NCBI RefSeq assembly: GCF_030064165.1
Contig: NZ_CP125947.1
Location: 4,216,001-4,280,000 of the forward strand
Source of the DNA: Comamonas resistens
GTDB lineage: Bacteria; Pseudomonadota; Gammaproteobacteria; Burkholderiales; Burkholderiaceae_C
Direction: 5' to 3'
DNA: 64,000 nt
Part shown: positions 16,319 to 24,981 of the stretch, piece by piece
Layout of the letters: each line of letters begins with the position of its first letter
How positions within the stretch are numbered: the first letter of the stretch is position 1
Made by a program: the position numbers and the translations under genes
The notes under the pieces: model-generated
The model's input: only the letters and a program-made list of their open reading frames with translations
What the model was told of the DNA's origin: nothing
The model's database searches: none

Positions 16319-17524
16319 CTACCCGGCGCGCTGGCGCAGGTGCAGCACCTTGCCGGATTTGCAGCCCTCCAGGTAATCAGCCCACCACTGCAGCAGCTTG
16401 GTGCGCTCGGCCATGTAGGTGCTGCGGTGATATGCGGCCCGCACTTCGTTGCGTTCCTTGTGGGCCAGCTGGCGCTCAATCACATCAGGCCGCCATCCGG
16501 TTTCATTGGCCACGGTGGAGAACAGCGCCCGAAAGCCGTGGGCCGTGGCCAGGTTCTTGTAGCCCATGCGAGCCATGGCCGAGTTGAAGGTGTTCTCGCT
16601 CAGCGGCTTGCTGGGATAGAAGGGACTGGGAAAGACCAGCTCACGCCCACCGCTCAGGGCCTGCATGGACTGCAGCAGCTCCAGGGCCTGGCTGGACAAG
16701 GGGATGCGGTGCTCTTGCCGCATCTTCATGCGCTCGGCGGGGATGGTCCACATGGCGGCATCCATGTCCACTTCATCCCAGCGCGCGCCGCGCACCTCGC
16801 CGGGGCGCGTGGCAGTCAGCATCAGCAAGCGCAGGGCATGCACGGTGTGGGGGTCACCGTCGTATGCATCCAGTTGCGCCAGGAAGGCGGGCAGCTCTTT
16901 CGCATCGAGCGCGGCGCGGTGCTGCACTTCACGCGGCTTGAGGATTTCGGCGGGCATCAAGTCCAGCATGGGATTGCTGTCCAAGCGGCCATGGATGACG
17001 GCCCAGCGGAATATGGCCTTGACCCGCTGCAGCACGCGCCCGGCCTGCTCGCCCGCACCGCGCGCCTCGACCGCCTTCACGGCATTCATTACCTCCAGCG
17101 GCTTGATGCTGGCCAGCGGGCGCGCGCCCAGCGCCTTGAGCACGTTGGTCTCCAGTGATACATGGATGCGCTCTCGCGTCAGCGGCTCCCATCTGGCCGA
17201 CTGGTGCTCCATCCATTCCAGGGCCACGGCCCGAAAGGTGTTGACAGACTCATGGACGGCTTTGGACTTGGCGGCCTTGCGCTGCTCGGCAGGGTCATCT
17301 CCCGACTGGATGGCCTGGCGCGCCTGGCTGGCCATTTCTCGCGCATCCTTCAGGCTCACTGCTGGGTATACGCCCAGCGCCAGCAGCTTTTCCTTACCTG
17401 CAATCCGGTACTTCAAGCGCCAGTAACGGCCACCGGCAGCAGTCAAATCCAAAAACAAGCCCGCGCCATCAAAATATTTGCCTGGCTCAGACAAGGTGCG
17501 CAGCTTGGCGTCGGTCAGCTTCAT
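16319..17524 (-). CDS. int: P4-type tyrosine integrase
   Basis: A 401-residue protein. The N-terminal DUF4102 arm-binding domain (about 1-85; LTDAKLRTL, GLFLDLT, WRLKYR) is followed by a SAM-like core-binding region (about 100-190) and the catalytic domain. The catalytic boxes TATRPGEVRGARW (first Arg), HGFRALF (His-x-x-Arg) and the C-terminal Tyr region ERNEVRAAY are visible. It catalyses site-specific integration into the 3' end of tRNA-Arg(CCT). It starts about 108 bp from attR and reads away from it. Two CTGGGGGTACAT repeats lie just upstream, so integrase binding may also control its own promoter. The start ATG follows a C-run with no clear ribosome site. Confidence 0.95.
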   Translation of the reverse strand: MKLTDAKLRTLSEPGKYFDGAGLFLDLTAAGGRYWRLKYRIAGKEKLLALGVYPAVSLKDAREMASQARQAIQSGDDPAEQRKAAKSKAVHESVNTFRAVALEWMEHQSARWEPLTRERIHVSLETNVLKALGARPLASIKPLEVMNAVKAVEARGAGEQAGRVLQRVKAIFRWAVIHGRLDSNPMLDLMPAEILKPREVQHRAALDAKELPAFLAQLDAYDGDPHTVHALRLLMLTATRPGEVRGARWDEVDMDAAMWTIPAERMKMRQEHRIPLSSQALELLQSMQALSGGRELVFPSPFYPSKPLSENTFNSAMARMGYKNLATAHGFRALFSTVANETGWRPDVIERQLAHKERNEVRAAYHRSTYMAERTKLLQWWADYLEGCKSGKVLHLRQRAG

Positions 17525-17542
17525 GGGGGGTATCCTCGACAG

Positions 17543-17567
17543 TCTGGGGGTACATTTGGGGGTACAT
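17543..17567. repeat. Right arm-type repeats (TGGGGGTACAT), two copies
   Basis: TCTGGGGGTACAT (17543-17555) and TTTGGGGGTACAT (17555-17567) are in tandem between the integrase start and attR. They match the four left-end copies at 5103-5157. Putative integrase arm-binding sites. Confidence 0.6.
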
Positions 17568-17631
17568 TTCTAAATCACACCCAGACTATCAAGCATTCAT
17601 GCGGGTTTCAAGCCTAAGTGTGAGTTCTGTC

Positions 17632-17680
17632 GGGACCAAATTCAAGGCCGCGAAGGTGCATAACCTTCCGGCCTTTTTCT
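17632..17680. repeat. attR: 49-bp direct repeat
   Basis: A copy of attL (4994-5042) with two mismatches, containing the seven-base tRNA 3' remnant GGGACCA and a second terminator-like hairpin (17644-17678). It marks the right boundary of the element. Confidence 0.9.
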
Positions 17681-17716
17681 ATTGGCAGACGCTTTTAGCG
17701 GCCAAGTGCAGAACCA

Positions 17717-18745
17717 TCACTCCGACACTGATTTCCTCTGCCGCGCAACCTTGACTCGGTACATGGATGCATCGGCTTTCTGCAAGGCGTCATCGACGTC
17801 GGTGTCATCGGGAACAAGGCAGACCATGCCGACGCTGGCGCCGCCATAACTGATCTTGCGGCCGTCCAACAGCTCGAACTCCAGCACAGAGGCCGCGGAC
17901 AGGCGCTGCTGGATGTCCTTGACCACAGCATCGCCATCGCTTTGCAGCGGTGGGCCGATGCCGACCATGACAAATTCGTCACCGCCAAACCGGGCCAAAA
18001 TGTCGCTGCTGCGCATGGCACTGCCAAGCTGCTCGGCCATGGTGCGCATCAGCGCATCTCCAGCCTCATGGCCGTACCGGTCGTTGATCTGTTTGAAATG
18101 ATCCAGGTCGATAAAGCCGACCAGCACCCATTCCTGGGTGCGCCGGCAATGGGCAATGACGCGGTTGAGCTCATCGGTCATGCAGCGGCGGTTGGGCAAA
18201 CCGGTCAGCGTATCCAGCATCGCCAGCGAGATCAGCTCCCGATTGGCACGCTGCAGGGAGTTGACCAGTTGCTCACGCTCGGCAAAACCCGCGATGATTT
18301 TGGCAAACAGGCGCAGCACATCTTCAGCTTCTTGCTCCAGCGTGACGGATCGGTCACTGGTGGCGCACAGGGTGCCATAGAGCTGGCCGCTGGCAAAGCG
18401 CACCGGCGTGCTGATATAGGTTTGTATGCCCAGCGCACGCGCAGCCTCGGAATCACCCCAGCATTCCCCGACATTGTTGGTATAGGTTCGACCTTCGTCG
18501 AGGGCACGCTTACATAGCGTATCGCCCCATGGCACTTCCAGACCTTCCGGTATGACCATGCTGCCGGTATTGAGCGCATGGATGACGTTTTGCACACCGC
18601 GCTCTTCGTCCACGCTGGTGAGGTAGGCAGAGTCCAGTGCGGTAACTTCCACCATGATTTCCAGCAAGGGCTTGATGAGGGCCGGCATGGTCTGTGAGCT
18701 GTTCACAGTCTGAGAGAGTCGCTGAACAATCGATGGCATATGCAT
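17717..18745 (-). CDS. GAF-GGDEF diguanylate cyclase
   Basis: A 342-residue protein predicted to make cyclic di-GMP from two GTP. A GAF-type sensor domain covers about 15-160. The GGDEF domain begins near LDTLTGLPNRR and holds the intact signature FGGDEF (GGDEF at 254-258). The inhibitory site RSSD stands five residues before it (RSSD-ILARF-GGDEF), so product inhibition is likely. No membrane segment. GGAGA stands 5 bases before the chosen ATG. It is the first gene outside the element and lies 130 bp after the histidine kinase, so it probably has its own promoter. Confidence 0.9.
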   Translation of the reverse strand: MHMPSIVQRLSQTVNSSQTMPALIKPLLEIMVEVTALDSAYLTSVDEERGVQNVIHALNTGSMVIPEGLEVPWGDTLCKRALDEGRTYTNNVGECWGDSEAARALGIQTYISTPVRFASGQLYGTLCATSDRSVTLEQEAEDVLRLFAKIIAGFAEREQLVNSLQRANRELISLAMLDTLTGLPNRRCMTDELNRVIAHCRRTQEWVLVGFIDLDHFKQINDRYGHEAGDALMRTMAEQLGSAMRSSDILARFGGDEFVMVGIGPPLQSDGDAVVKDIQQRLSAASVLEFELLDGRKISYGGASVGMVCLVPDDTDVDDALQKADASMYRVKVARQRKSVSE

Positions 18746-18878
18746 GCAGTCTCCGTACGTTGCTCAATCAAAGGCTTGAGCCAAGTTTAAGCAAGGATGT
18801 CCAAGGCAGTTGCAGTTCATGGCAGCAAGCATGAATTTGATGCATTTTTGCCACCTTTCGCTTTTTAGATCAGCACTT

Positions 18879-20282
18879 TCAGCTATCTTTTTTGATAGTT
18901 CCAATTGATAGATGCGGCCAGATGACGCGCACTCGAAGCCCTCCCAGCTGGGGCGAGGTATCCAGCTCCAGCTGCGCGCCATTGCGCTCTGCGACGGCCT
19001 GCACTATCGCCAGGCCCAGGCCGCTGCCGCCCGCCATGCTGCCCGCGCCCTGCCCGCGCACAAAGCGCTGCAGCACGCGCGGGCGCTCTGCTGCAGCAAT
19101 GCCTGGGCCGGAGTCCTCGACCACCAGCGCGCGGCCGTGCTCATCCTGCAGCCAGCCCACATCCACCCTGCCGCCCTCAGGCACATACTTGATGGCGTTA
19201 TCCAGCAGATTGCGCAGCATCATGGACAGCGCCTGGGCATCCGCCTGCACGCAGAAGCTGGCCTGCTGCCCAGGGTCTTCGCTGAGCCCCATGTCCAGAC
19301 CTTTGGCCTGAGCCGCCTCTGCGGTGTCGGCCAGCACCTGTTCTGCCAGCTCGCGCAGATCCACGAGGGCGGCGGTACTCAGTGCCTGCGCGGCGGCACC
19401 AGCCTCCTGCCGAGCCAGGGCCAGCAACTGCTCCACCAGTCGCCTGGCGCGCTCTATGCCTGCGGCCAGATCGTCTTGCGCTGCCTGGCGTGTGGCGTCG
19501 TCCGGGGCTTTGCGCAGCAGCTGCAGCTGCAGGGTTAGCGCCGCCAGCGGAGAGCGCAGCTCATGCGCGGCATCTGCGACGAAATGCTGCTGCGCCTCAA
19601 AGGCTTGTTGCACACGTTGCAGCAGGCTGTTGAGTTCATGGACCAGGGGACGGATTTCATCGGGCAGCCCCTGAACGTTGACGGCCGCCAGATCCTGCGG
19701 CTGGCGCAGAGCCAGCTCGGTACGCACGCGCTGCACCGGCAGCAGAGAGCGCCGCACCACCCACCACACGGCCAGCGCCAGCAAGGGCAGCAAGACCACG
19801 ACGGGCAGCAGGCTGCGCAAGGCGGCCTCGCGGGCCAGCGCCCGGCGCACGCGCATGTCCTGCGCAATCTGTATGACCTGGGAGCGCGTTTGCAGGGAGA
19901 ACACACGGTAGGTAGTACCGCGCGCAGACACATCGGCAAAGCCCAGTACGGCCATCTGCGGCAGTGCCGCCCCCAGGGCGGATTCAAAAATGCGCAAACC
20001 CTCGTTGGTCCAGACCTGCACGATGAATTCATCATTTTCATCTTCGGCCGGCGTGCCTTGAGGCCGCCCTTTGGCATCGACAGGCAGGCCAGCGCGCAAC
20101 GCAAATGCCGTTTGCTGCATCTGGTAGTCAAACAAGGTGTCTGTCTGTTCCAGCGCATTGCGATAGGCCAAGGCACCCTGCAACACGGCCAGCAGACCAA
20201 TCGCCAGACCGATGAACAACAGAAGCCTGGCCCCCAGCGAACCGGGCAATCGCAACCAGCGAGGAAAGACAGCGCGGTTCAT
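18879..20282 (-). CDS. Sensor histidine kinase (QseC/TctE-like)
   Basis: 467 residues. A membrane helix at about 17-38, a periplasmic 2CSK_N-type sensor region to about 150, a second helix at about 155-178, then a HAMP-like linker. HisKA has the phospho-acceptor His240 in AAHELRSPLAAL. The HATPase has boxes NLLDNAIKY, DSGPGI and GSGLGLAIV. The start overlaps the response-regulator stop by four bases (ATGA). The pair resembles QseBC/TctDE; the signal is not evident because no target operon is adjacent. Confidence 0.9.
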   Translation of the reverse strand: MNRAVFPRWLRLPGSLGARLLLFIGLAIGLLAVLQGALAYRNALEQTDTLFDYQMQQTAFALRAGLPVDAKGRPQGTPAEDENDEFIVQVWTNEGLRIFESALGAALPQMAVLGFADVSARGTTYRVFSLQTRSQVIQIAQDMRVRRALAREAALRSLLPVVVLLPLLALAVWWVVRRSLLPVQRVRTELALRQPQDLAAVNVQGLPDEIRPLVHELNSLLQRVQQAFEAQQHFVADAAHELRSPLAALTLQLQLLRKAPDDATRQAAQDDLAAGIERARRLVEQLLALARQEAGAAAQALSTAALVDLRELAEQVLADTAEAAQAKGLDMGLSEDPGQQASFCVQADAQALSMMLRNLLDNAIKYVPEGGRVDVGWLQDEHGRALVVEDSGPGIAAAERPRVLQRFVRGQGAGSMAGGSGLGLAIVQAVAERNGAQLELDTSPQLGGLRVRVIWPHLSIGTIKKDS

Positions 20283-20938
20283 GCTTTGGGCACCATATAG
20301 CCGACACCGCGCACATTGAGCACGGCACCGCTACCCAGCTTTTTGCGCAAGCCGTGGATATAGACCTCCACCGCATTGCTGCTGACCTCGTCGCCCCAGC
20401 CATAGAGCTTGTCTTCCAGTTGCTGGCGCGACAGCGTGCTGCCAGGTCTGGCCAGCAAAGCCTGCAGCACCGCCCATTCCCGGCCCGATAACTGCACAGG
20501 CTGGCCATTCACACTGGCTTCATGCGTTCTGGGGTTCAGCACCACTGCACCATGCTCGTAGACCGATTCCAGGTGAGCGGCTGCACGGCGTGTGAGAGCA
20601 CGGATGCGAGCCAGCAACTCATCCATGTCATAGGGTTTGACCACATAGTCGTCTGCCCCGGCATCCAGCCCTGCGATGCGGTCACGCACGGCATCGCGGG
20701 CCGTGGCCACCAGCACCGGCGTGGCATCGCGACGTGCGCGTAGCTGACGCAACACCTGCAGGCCGTCGAGTTGCGGCAGGCCCAGATCCAGCAACACCAG
20801 ATCGTAGTGATGACCGCGCAGGGCGGCATCGGCCTGAGCGCCATCCTGAACCCAGTCCACCACATAGCCATCGCCACGCAGCAGGCCCTGCACGGCCTGG
20901 CCGATCATGGTGTCATCTTCAACGAGCAGAATTCGCAT
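20279..20938 (-). CDS. OmpR-family response regulator (QseB/TctD-like)
   Basis: 219 residues. Receiver domain with acidic pair ED at 7-8, phospho-acceptor Asp51 (DLVLLDLGLP) and Lys101 (VVKPYD). The winged-helix DNA-binding domain covers about 125-218 (SGREWAVLQALL, SNAVEVYIHGLRKKLG, VRGVGYMV). It is cotranscribed and translationally coupled with the downstream kinase, its likely partner. It starts 35 bp after the Roadblock-like gene. Confidence 0.92.
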   Translation of the reverse strand: MRILLVEDDTMIGQAVQGLLRGDGYVVDWVQDGAQADAALRGHHYDLVLLDLGLPQLDGLQVLRQLRARRDATPVLVATARDAVRDRIAGLDAGADDYVVKPYDMDELLARIRALTRRAAAHLESVYEHGAVVLNPRTHEASVNGQPVQLSGREWAVLQALLARPGSTLSRQQLEDKLYGWGDEVSSNAVEVYIHGLRKKLGSGAVLNVRGVGYMVPKA

Positions 20939-20973
20939 GTGGACAGGATAGCGCCCCCTGAGCGGCTGCGCCG

Positions 20974-21378
20974 TTAAACCGCCGCCTCAATCCCCGGCAT
21001 CGCCATGCGCGCCTTGGTCAACGCCATGCCCAGATTGGCCGTGCGACGGCAGACAAAAACCGCCACATAGTCCGTCACGGCCTTGCTGCGCAGGAACACG
21101 TGAATCAGGTTGTCGCTGTTGATGATGATTTCCTGGAAATAGTGGTGACCATCATCGGACATGCCGCGCGAGCGCTTGAACAGGGTCTCGATCATGGAGA
21201 CATTGGGACCGTTGAACAGGTCGGCCGTGGCAGCGGCCACGAGGTCGATCACCTCGCGTGGATGGGAGTCCACGGTGCGGATAGACAGCAGCATGCCGGA
21301 AGCAGCATCCACATAGCCAGCAGCCAGGCATTCGGGCACCGATGCCACGGCCTGGGTCAAGACAGCATCCAAACTCAT
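20974..21378 (-). CDS. Roadblock/LC7-like protein
   Basis: 134 residues with the alpha/beta pattern of Roadblock/longin-type proteins: an N-terminal helix (LDAVLTQAVASVPECLAAGYVD), paired strands (GMLLSIRTV, FQEIIIN, LIHVFLRS, VAVFVCR) and a C-terminal helix. Such proteins regulate small GTPases or serve as adaptors. The longer open frame to 21498 has an unlikely basic N-terminus; I chose the ATG with GAGAGAAAC upstream. It lies 40 bp after the ABC/phosphatase fusion and 35 bp before the response regulator, so all four genes may form one unit. Family assignment is moderate. Confidence 0.65.
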   Translation of the reverse strand: MSLDAVLTQAVASVPECLAAGYVDAASGMLLSIRTVDSHPREVIDLVAAATADLFNGPNVSMIETLFKRSRGMSDDGHHYFQEIIINSDNLIHVFLRSKAVTDYVAVFVCRRTANLGMALTKARMAMPGIEAAV

Positions 21379-21418
21379 CAGTTTCTCTCTTTCGTGTTGC
21401 GCCACAGGGCGCGTTATC

Positions 21419-22927
21419 TCACGCCATCTTTTGGAGTAGCGCGTTTTCGTATTCGTGGAGCAAGGCTTCCTGCGCTGCAGACTGCACATATTGCGCATCG
21501 ATCAATCGCACACGGCGCAGCGCCTCTTCGGCCGTCAGCCCTTCGCGCACCAGCCAGGCCGCCAGCACCGTGCCGGTGCGTCCCAGACCGGCCAGACAGT
21601 GCACCGCCAGCACTTCGCCACGGCGCATCGCGGCCGACATGCGGGCCAGCAGCATCTGGATCTGCGCCACTGTCGGTGGCTCATGGTCATAGACGGGCAG
21701 ATGGAAGTTGCAGAGGCCGTGGCGGGCCAACGCATCCTGCGGAAAATCCTTTTCGGTCAGCGTGATCAGCATGGTCACACCGCAACGGCTCAGGGCCTTG
21801 AGGTCGGCATCCATGTCGTGAACCACACCAGGCCACGGCGTGCCTGCCAGGCGTCCTGGCACCAGCCAGGAAAAGCCACTGGGGCCACGGCTGGCGGGTA
21901 CGGCATCTTCCGCAGCCTCCAGCGGCTGCATCTCCATCAGTACAGCTGCATTGACAGGGCGCGGCTTAAAGACCGGAGCCTGGGCCTGTACGGGGGCAGC
22001 CACGGCGCTCTCTGCTTCTACCGTTGCAACAGGCTCGGGCTGCAGAGAAGGCTGAGGCTCAGCCGCGATCACTGCCGGCTCCTGCCTAGCTTCGATGAAT
22101 TCGGCAATCGCAGCCAGCGCAGCCGCTGGCAGCGGTGGCGGTGGCAGCACGTCGTCCGCCAGCTCATGCACCGGTGTGCCGGGCATGGGCACATGACAAC
22201 TGCCGGTGCGCACAAACTGCTGGCCTGCAGCGCTGGCCGGACGCTGCATAAATTCGGCCATGGGCCGCGCTTCCTGAATATGGCCCCCTGCCAGCAACAG
22301 CATGTGCTGGGCCACGGCCTGGGCATGCTGCTGCTGATGCGTGACCAGCAGAACACTGCTGTGCTGACCAACCTGCTTGATCACATCCAGCAGAAGGAAT
22401 GCCTCATAGCCATCCAGATCGGCCGTGGGCTCGTCGACCATCAGCACCGCAGGCTTGGCCCAGGCCTCACGCAAGATGGTCACGGCCCGCTGCTGCACGC
22501 TGCTCAGCTTCATGGTGGGGCTGTCCAGCTCATGGGCCAGCTCGGCAAAGCCGTAGTTCTGCAGCTGCTCGGTCACCCACTGGCGCCACTGCAAAGGGCT
22601 GCGCTGCTCGACTTGACGCGCCATCTCTATCAAAGCATCCAGGGTATTGGCACGCATGAGGCGCGCATGCTGCTGCACCAGCCTTGGGCGGTTATCGCCG
22701 TTCAGAGGCTGACCACCACTGAGCACCTGGCCCCAGCTGCGAAAGCGCGGATTGGCGTCGTTCAGTCCCGCCAAGGTGCGCAGCAAAGTGGATTTGCCGG
22801 TACCTGCAGGCCCCAGCAATGCAGTGATGCCGGTGGGGGGCAGCACAAAGTCCACCTCCGCCAGAATGACGCGCGGACCATAGGAGGCCCCCAGGCCCGA
22901 TGCCTGCAGACTGTGTTGCTGATCCAA
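21419..22927 (-). CDS. ABC-ATPase fused to a dual-specificity protein phosphatase
   Basis: 502 residues. Residues 1-230 are an ABC nucleotide-binding domain: Walker A GPAGTGKST (39-47), a degenerate signature KLSSVQQ (140-146, not LSGGQ), Walker B VLMVDEP (161-167) and H-loop His197. Residues about 245-345 are a Pro/Ala/Glu-rich linker. Residues about 350-495 are a dual-specificity phosphatase with the P-loop HCLAGLGRTG (443-452). No permease gene is adjacent, so transport is unlikely; a signalling role with the Roadblock and two-component neighbours is inferred. The start is TTG with GGGGAGG 5 bases upstream. Confidence 0.8.
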   Translation of the reverse strand: MDQQHSLQASGLGASYGPRVILAEVDFVLPPTGITALLGPAGTGKSTLLRTLAGLNDANPRFRSWGQVLSGGQPLNGDNRPRLVQQHARLMRANTLDALIEMARQVEQRSPLQWRQWVTEQLQNYGFAELAHELDSPTMKLSSVQQRAVTILREAWAKPAVLMVDEPTADLDGYEAFLLLDVIKQVGQHSSVLLVTHQQQHAQAVAQHMLLLAGGHIQEARPMAEFMQRPASAAGQQFVRTGSCHVPMPGTPVHELADDVLPPPPLPAAALAAIAEFIEARQEPAVIAAEPQPSLQPEPVATVEAESAVAAPVQAQAPVFKPRPVNAAVLMEMQPLEAAEDAVPASRGPSGFSWLVPGRLAGTPWPGVVHDMDADLKALSRCGVTMLITLTEKDFPQDALARHGLCNFHLPVYDHEPPTVAQIQMLLARMSAAMRRGEVLAVHCLAGLGRTGTVLAAWLVREGLTAEEALRRVRLIDAQYVQSAAQEALLHEYENALLQKMA

Positions 22928-23258
22928 AAGAGCCTCCCCTCACTGCGCCGTGCGCTGTCTGTCAAGACGTGTTTTGTTGTCGCGCGCCAGAGTCGCCAGT
23001 GGACTTTGAAGCCCCAGGCCCAGACCCCTCACTCAGTCGAATAGACGCATTGGTGCAGCAGTCTATTTCATTACACATTTATGAAATTCGTTACTTAATG
23101 AAACGCGACAATTCCATGGGGAAATCCCGATTTAAAACGACGATTGAGTTAGTTTTTGTGATGAATCAATCAAATCGACGTCCAAAGAAAAACCGCATCC
23201 CAAGGGATGCGGTTTTCATTTAGGCCGCCAAGGCTCTACGCTTTACAGGCAAGCGCCC
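22928..23258. other. Intergenic region between degP and the ABC/phosphatase gene
   Basis: 331 bp without a gene. It contains the degP terminator (23186-23218) and an AT-rich stretch (23060-23110) with a TTTCATT/AATGAAA inverted repeat. That stretch is a plausible place for the promoter of the ABC/phosphatase gene, but I cannot assign -35/-10 boxes with confidence. Confidence 0.5.
23186..23218 (-). terminator. Rho-independent terminator after degP
   Basis: 13-bp arms AAAACCGCATCCC/GGGATGCGGTTTT with a 2-base centre, T/A-runs on both sides, 40 bp after the degP stop. It could work in both directions. Confidence 0.85.
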
Positions 23259-24812
23259 TCAACCCAGACGCACAGGCACAAAGATCTTGTTGCCATCACG
23301 CCAGATCAGCACAGCCACGGTTTTGTCGGCCTTGGCCACCGCGGCCCGCACGTCCTCGACATTGCTGGCGGGAGTACCGTTAATGGACAGCAGCACGTCC
23401 CCCTGGTTGATGCCTGCCAGGGCAGCCGGCCCGCTGGCTCCTGCCACGACCAGACCCGTATCCACACCGATCTGCTTTTTCTCATTGGGCTGCAGCGGAC
23501 GCAGCGCCAGTCCCAGCTTGCCCTTTCCAGCATCCGATGTGTCCTTGGCCTGCTTGACGGCCTTTTCGCTGGCATCACCCAGGGTCGCGGTCAGCGTCCT
23601 GGATTCGCCCTTGCGCCAGACCTCCAGCGTCACCTTCTGGCCAGGCATGGCCTGGCCGATATAGGCAGGCAGGTCGCCCGAACCCACGATGGGTGAACCA
23701 TCGACCTTGCGCACCACATCGCCGGGCTCCAGTCCGGCCTTGGCGGCAGGCCCATTCTTTTCCACGCTGGCCACCAGCGCACCTTCGGGCCGGTCGAGCT
23801 TGAAGGAATCGGCAAACGCCTGGTTGACCTCCTGCACGCTCACGCCCAGCTTGGCGTGCTGGGCCTTGCCCGTGGTCTGGATCTGCTGCTGCACGCGGGT
23901 TGCCAGCTCGATCGGAATCGCAAAGGACACGCCCTGATAGCCGCCCGAGCGGGTATAGATCTGGCTGTTGATGCCCACGACCTCACCCCGCGCATTGAAC
24001 AGCGGGCCACCCGAGTTGCCGGGGTTGATGGCCACATCCGTCTGCAGGAAAGGCACAAAGGAATCATCGGGCAGCGAACGCCCCTTGGCACTGACCACAC
24101 CGGCCGTCACGCTGTTTTCAAAGCCAAAGGGCGAACCAATGGCCAGCACCCAGTCGCCCACACGCAGTTGGCTGGTTTGGCCCAGCTTGACGGTGGGCAG
24201 GTTATGGGCCTCGATCTTGAGCACGGCCACATCGGTCTTGGGATCCGAGCCCAAGACCTTGGCACTGAACTCGCGGCGATCGGTGAGCTTGACGGTCACC
24301 TCCTTGGCGCCGCGCACCACATGGGCATTGGTCAGGATCACTCCATCGCTGGAAACGATGAAGCCCGAGCCCTCGCCGCGCATGGGTGTATCGGGCTGCT
24401 GGGCACGCGGGCCCATGCCCGGGATGCCGGGCATGCCGAACTGGCGGAAGAAATCAAAGAAAGGGTCGTCCGGGCTCATGCCCTGAGGGCCCTGGCGGGA
24501 ATCCTGGCGTTCGGCGGCTTCATCCCCCTCGCCCTCTTCCATTGCGCGCGAGCTGCCCACCACGCTGATATTCACCACGGCCGCACCATTGCGGGCGGTG
24601 ATATCGGCAAAATTGGGGGTAGCAACCGCAGGCAAGCTGGCAGGCAGATTGGCTGCCTGTGCGGGCTGGGCCACGGCGGCGGCAGTCGCCTGGGCATGGG
24701 CATCGCTGCGTGCACCGACCAGACCTGCGCCAGTCGCACCCAGTGCACCAATCGCACCTGCGGCGACCAGGGCCATCACCAGACGACGGGGAGTCAACGA
24801 CAGTGTATTCAT
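23259..24812 (-). CDS. DegP/HtrA-type periplasmic serine protease (Do family)
   Basis: 517 residues from the ATG preceded by GAAAGG. A signal sequence spans about 1-45. The trypsin-like domain has triad His164 (TNAHVV), Asp194 (TDVAVLKI) and Ser267 (GNSGGPL). Two PDZ domains follow, at about 310-400 and 430-517. It degrades or refolds misfolded envelope proteins. The acidic, disordered stretch before the protease domain (EEGEGDEAAERQD) and the Gly/Pro-rich segment fit MucD/DegP-like proteins of beta-proteobacteria. The longer frame (to 24866) adds an implausible N-terminus. Confidence 0.92.
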   Translation of the reverse strand: MNTLSLTPRRLVMALVAAGAIGALGATGAGLVGARSDAHAQATAAAVAQPAQAANLPASLPAVATPNFADITARNGAAVVNISVVGSSRAMEEGEGDEAAERQDSRQGPQGMSPDDPFFDFFRQFGMPGIPGMGPRAQQPDTPMRGEGSGFIVSSDGVILTNAHVVRGAKEVTVKLTDRREFSAKVLGSDPKTDVAVLKIEAHNLPTVKLGQTSQLRVGDWVLAIGSPFGFENSVTAGVVSAKGRSLPDDSFVPFLQTDVAINPGNSGGPLFNARGEVVGINSQIYTRSGGYQGVSFAIPIELATRVQQQIQTTGKAQHAKLGVSVQEVNQAFADSFKLDRPEGALVASVEKNGPAAKAGLEPGDVVRKVDGSPIVGSGDLPAYIGQAMPGQKVTLEVWRKGESRTLTATLGDASEKAVKQAKDTSDAGKGKLGLALRPLQPNEKKQIGVDTGLVVAGASGPAALAGINQGDVLLSINGTPASNVEDVRAAVAKADKTVAVLIWRDGNKIFVPVRLG

Positions 24813-24981
24813 GGCAAACCTTTCAAAAAAGCACCGTATCGGCGTTGTTGAAAGCAAGTTTGCCAAGCCACACTTAGAACAGACTTAGGAAGCCGGCCCT
24901 ACCGCAAGAACTCCTGAAAGATGAGCGTCTGACGGTTACCAGTAAAGCGTTAGACCCCTAAATTACCATCAATGGCAACGT

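Larger units (their letters stand above)
4994..17680. mobile_element. Integrated P4-type satellite-like element (about 12.7 kb)
   Basis: Bounded by a 49-bp direct repeat (47/49 identical) starting with the last seven bases of tRNA-Arg. Contents are a DUF4102/P4-type integrase at the right end, an AlpA-type regulator, a PriCT/Toprim/DUF927 primase-helicase, iteron clusters near both ends, small overlapping genes and an AT-rich three-frame cargo. No capsid, terminase, relaxase or conjugation gene is present. This matches integrative elements or phage satellites that replicate with their own primase and depend on a helper, or nothing, for transfer. The integrase sits at the end far from the tRNA, whereas P4-like elements usually carry it next to the tRNA. 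Confidence 0.85.

Noticed and set aside
4994..17680. Conjugative element or full prophage
   Set aside because: No relaxase, coupling protein, type IV secretion, terminase, capsid or tail gene is visible.
17629..17680. Second tRNA gene at the right boundary
   Set aside because: Only the last seven bases of the tRNA are duplicated; no cloverleaf can be formed upstream.
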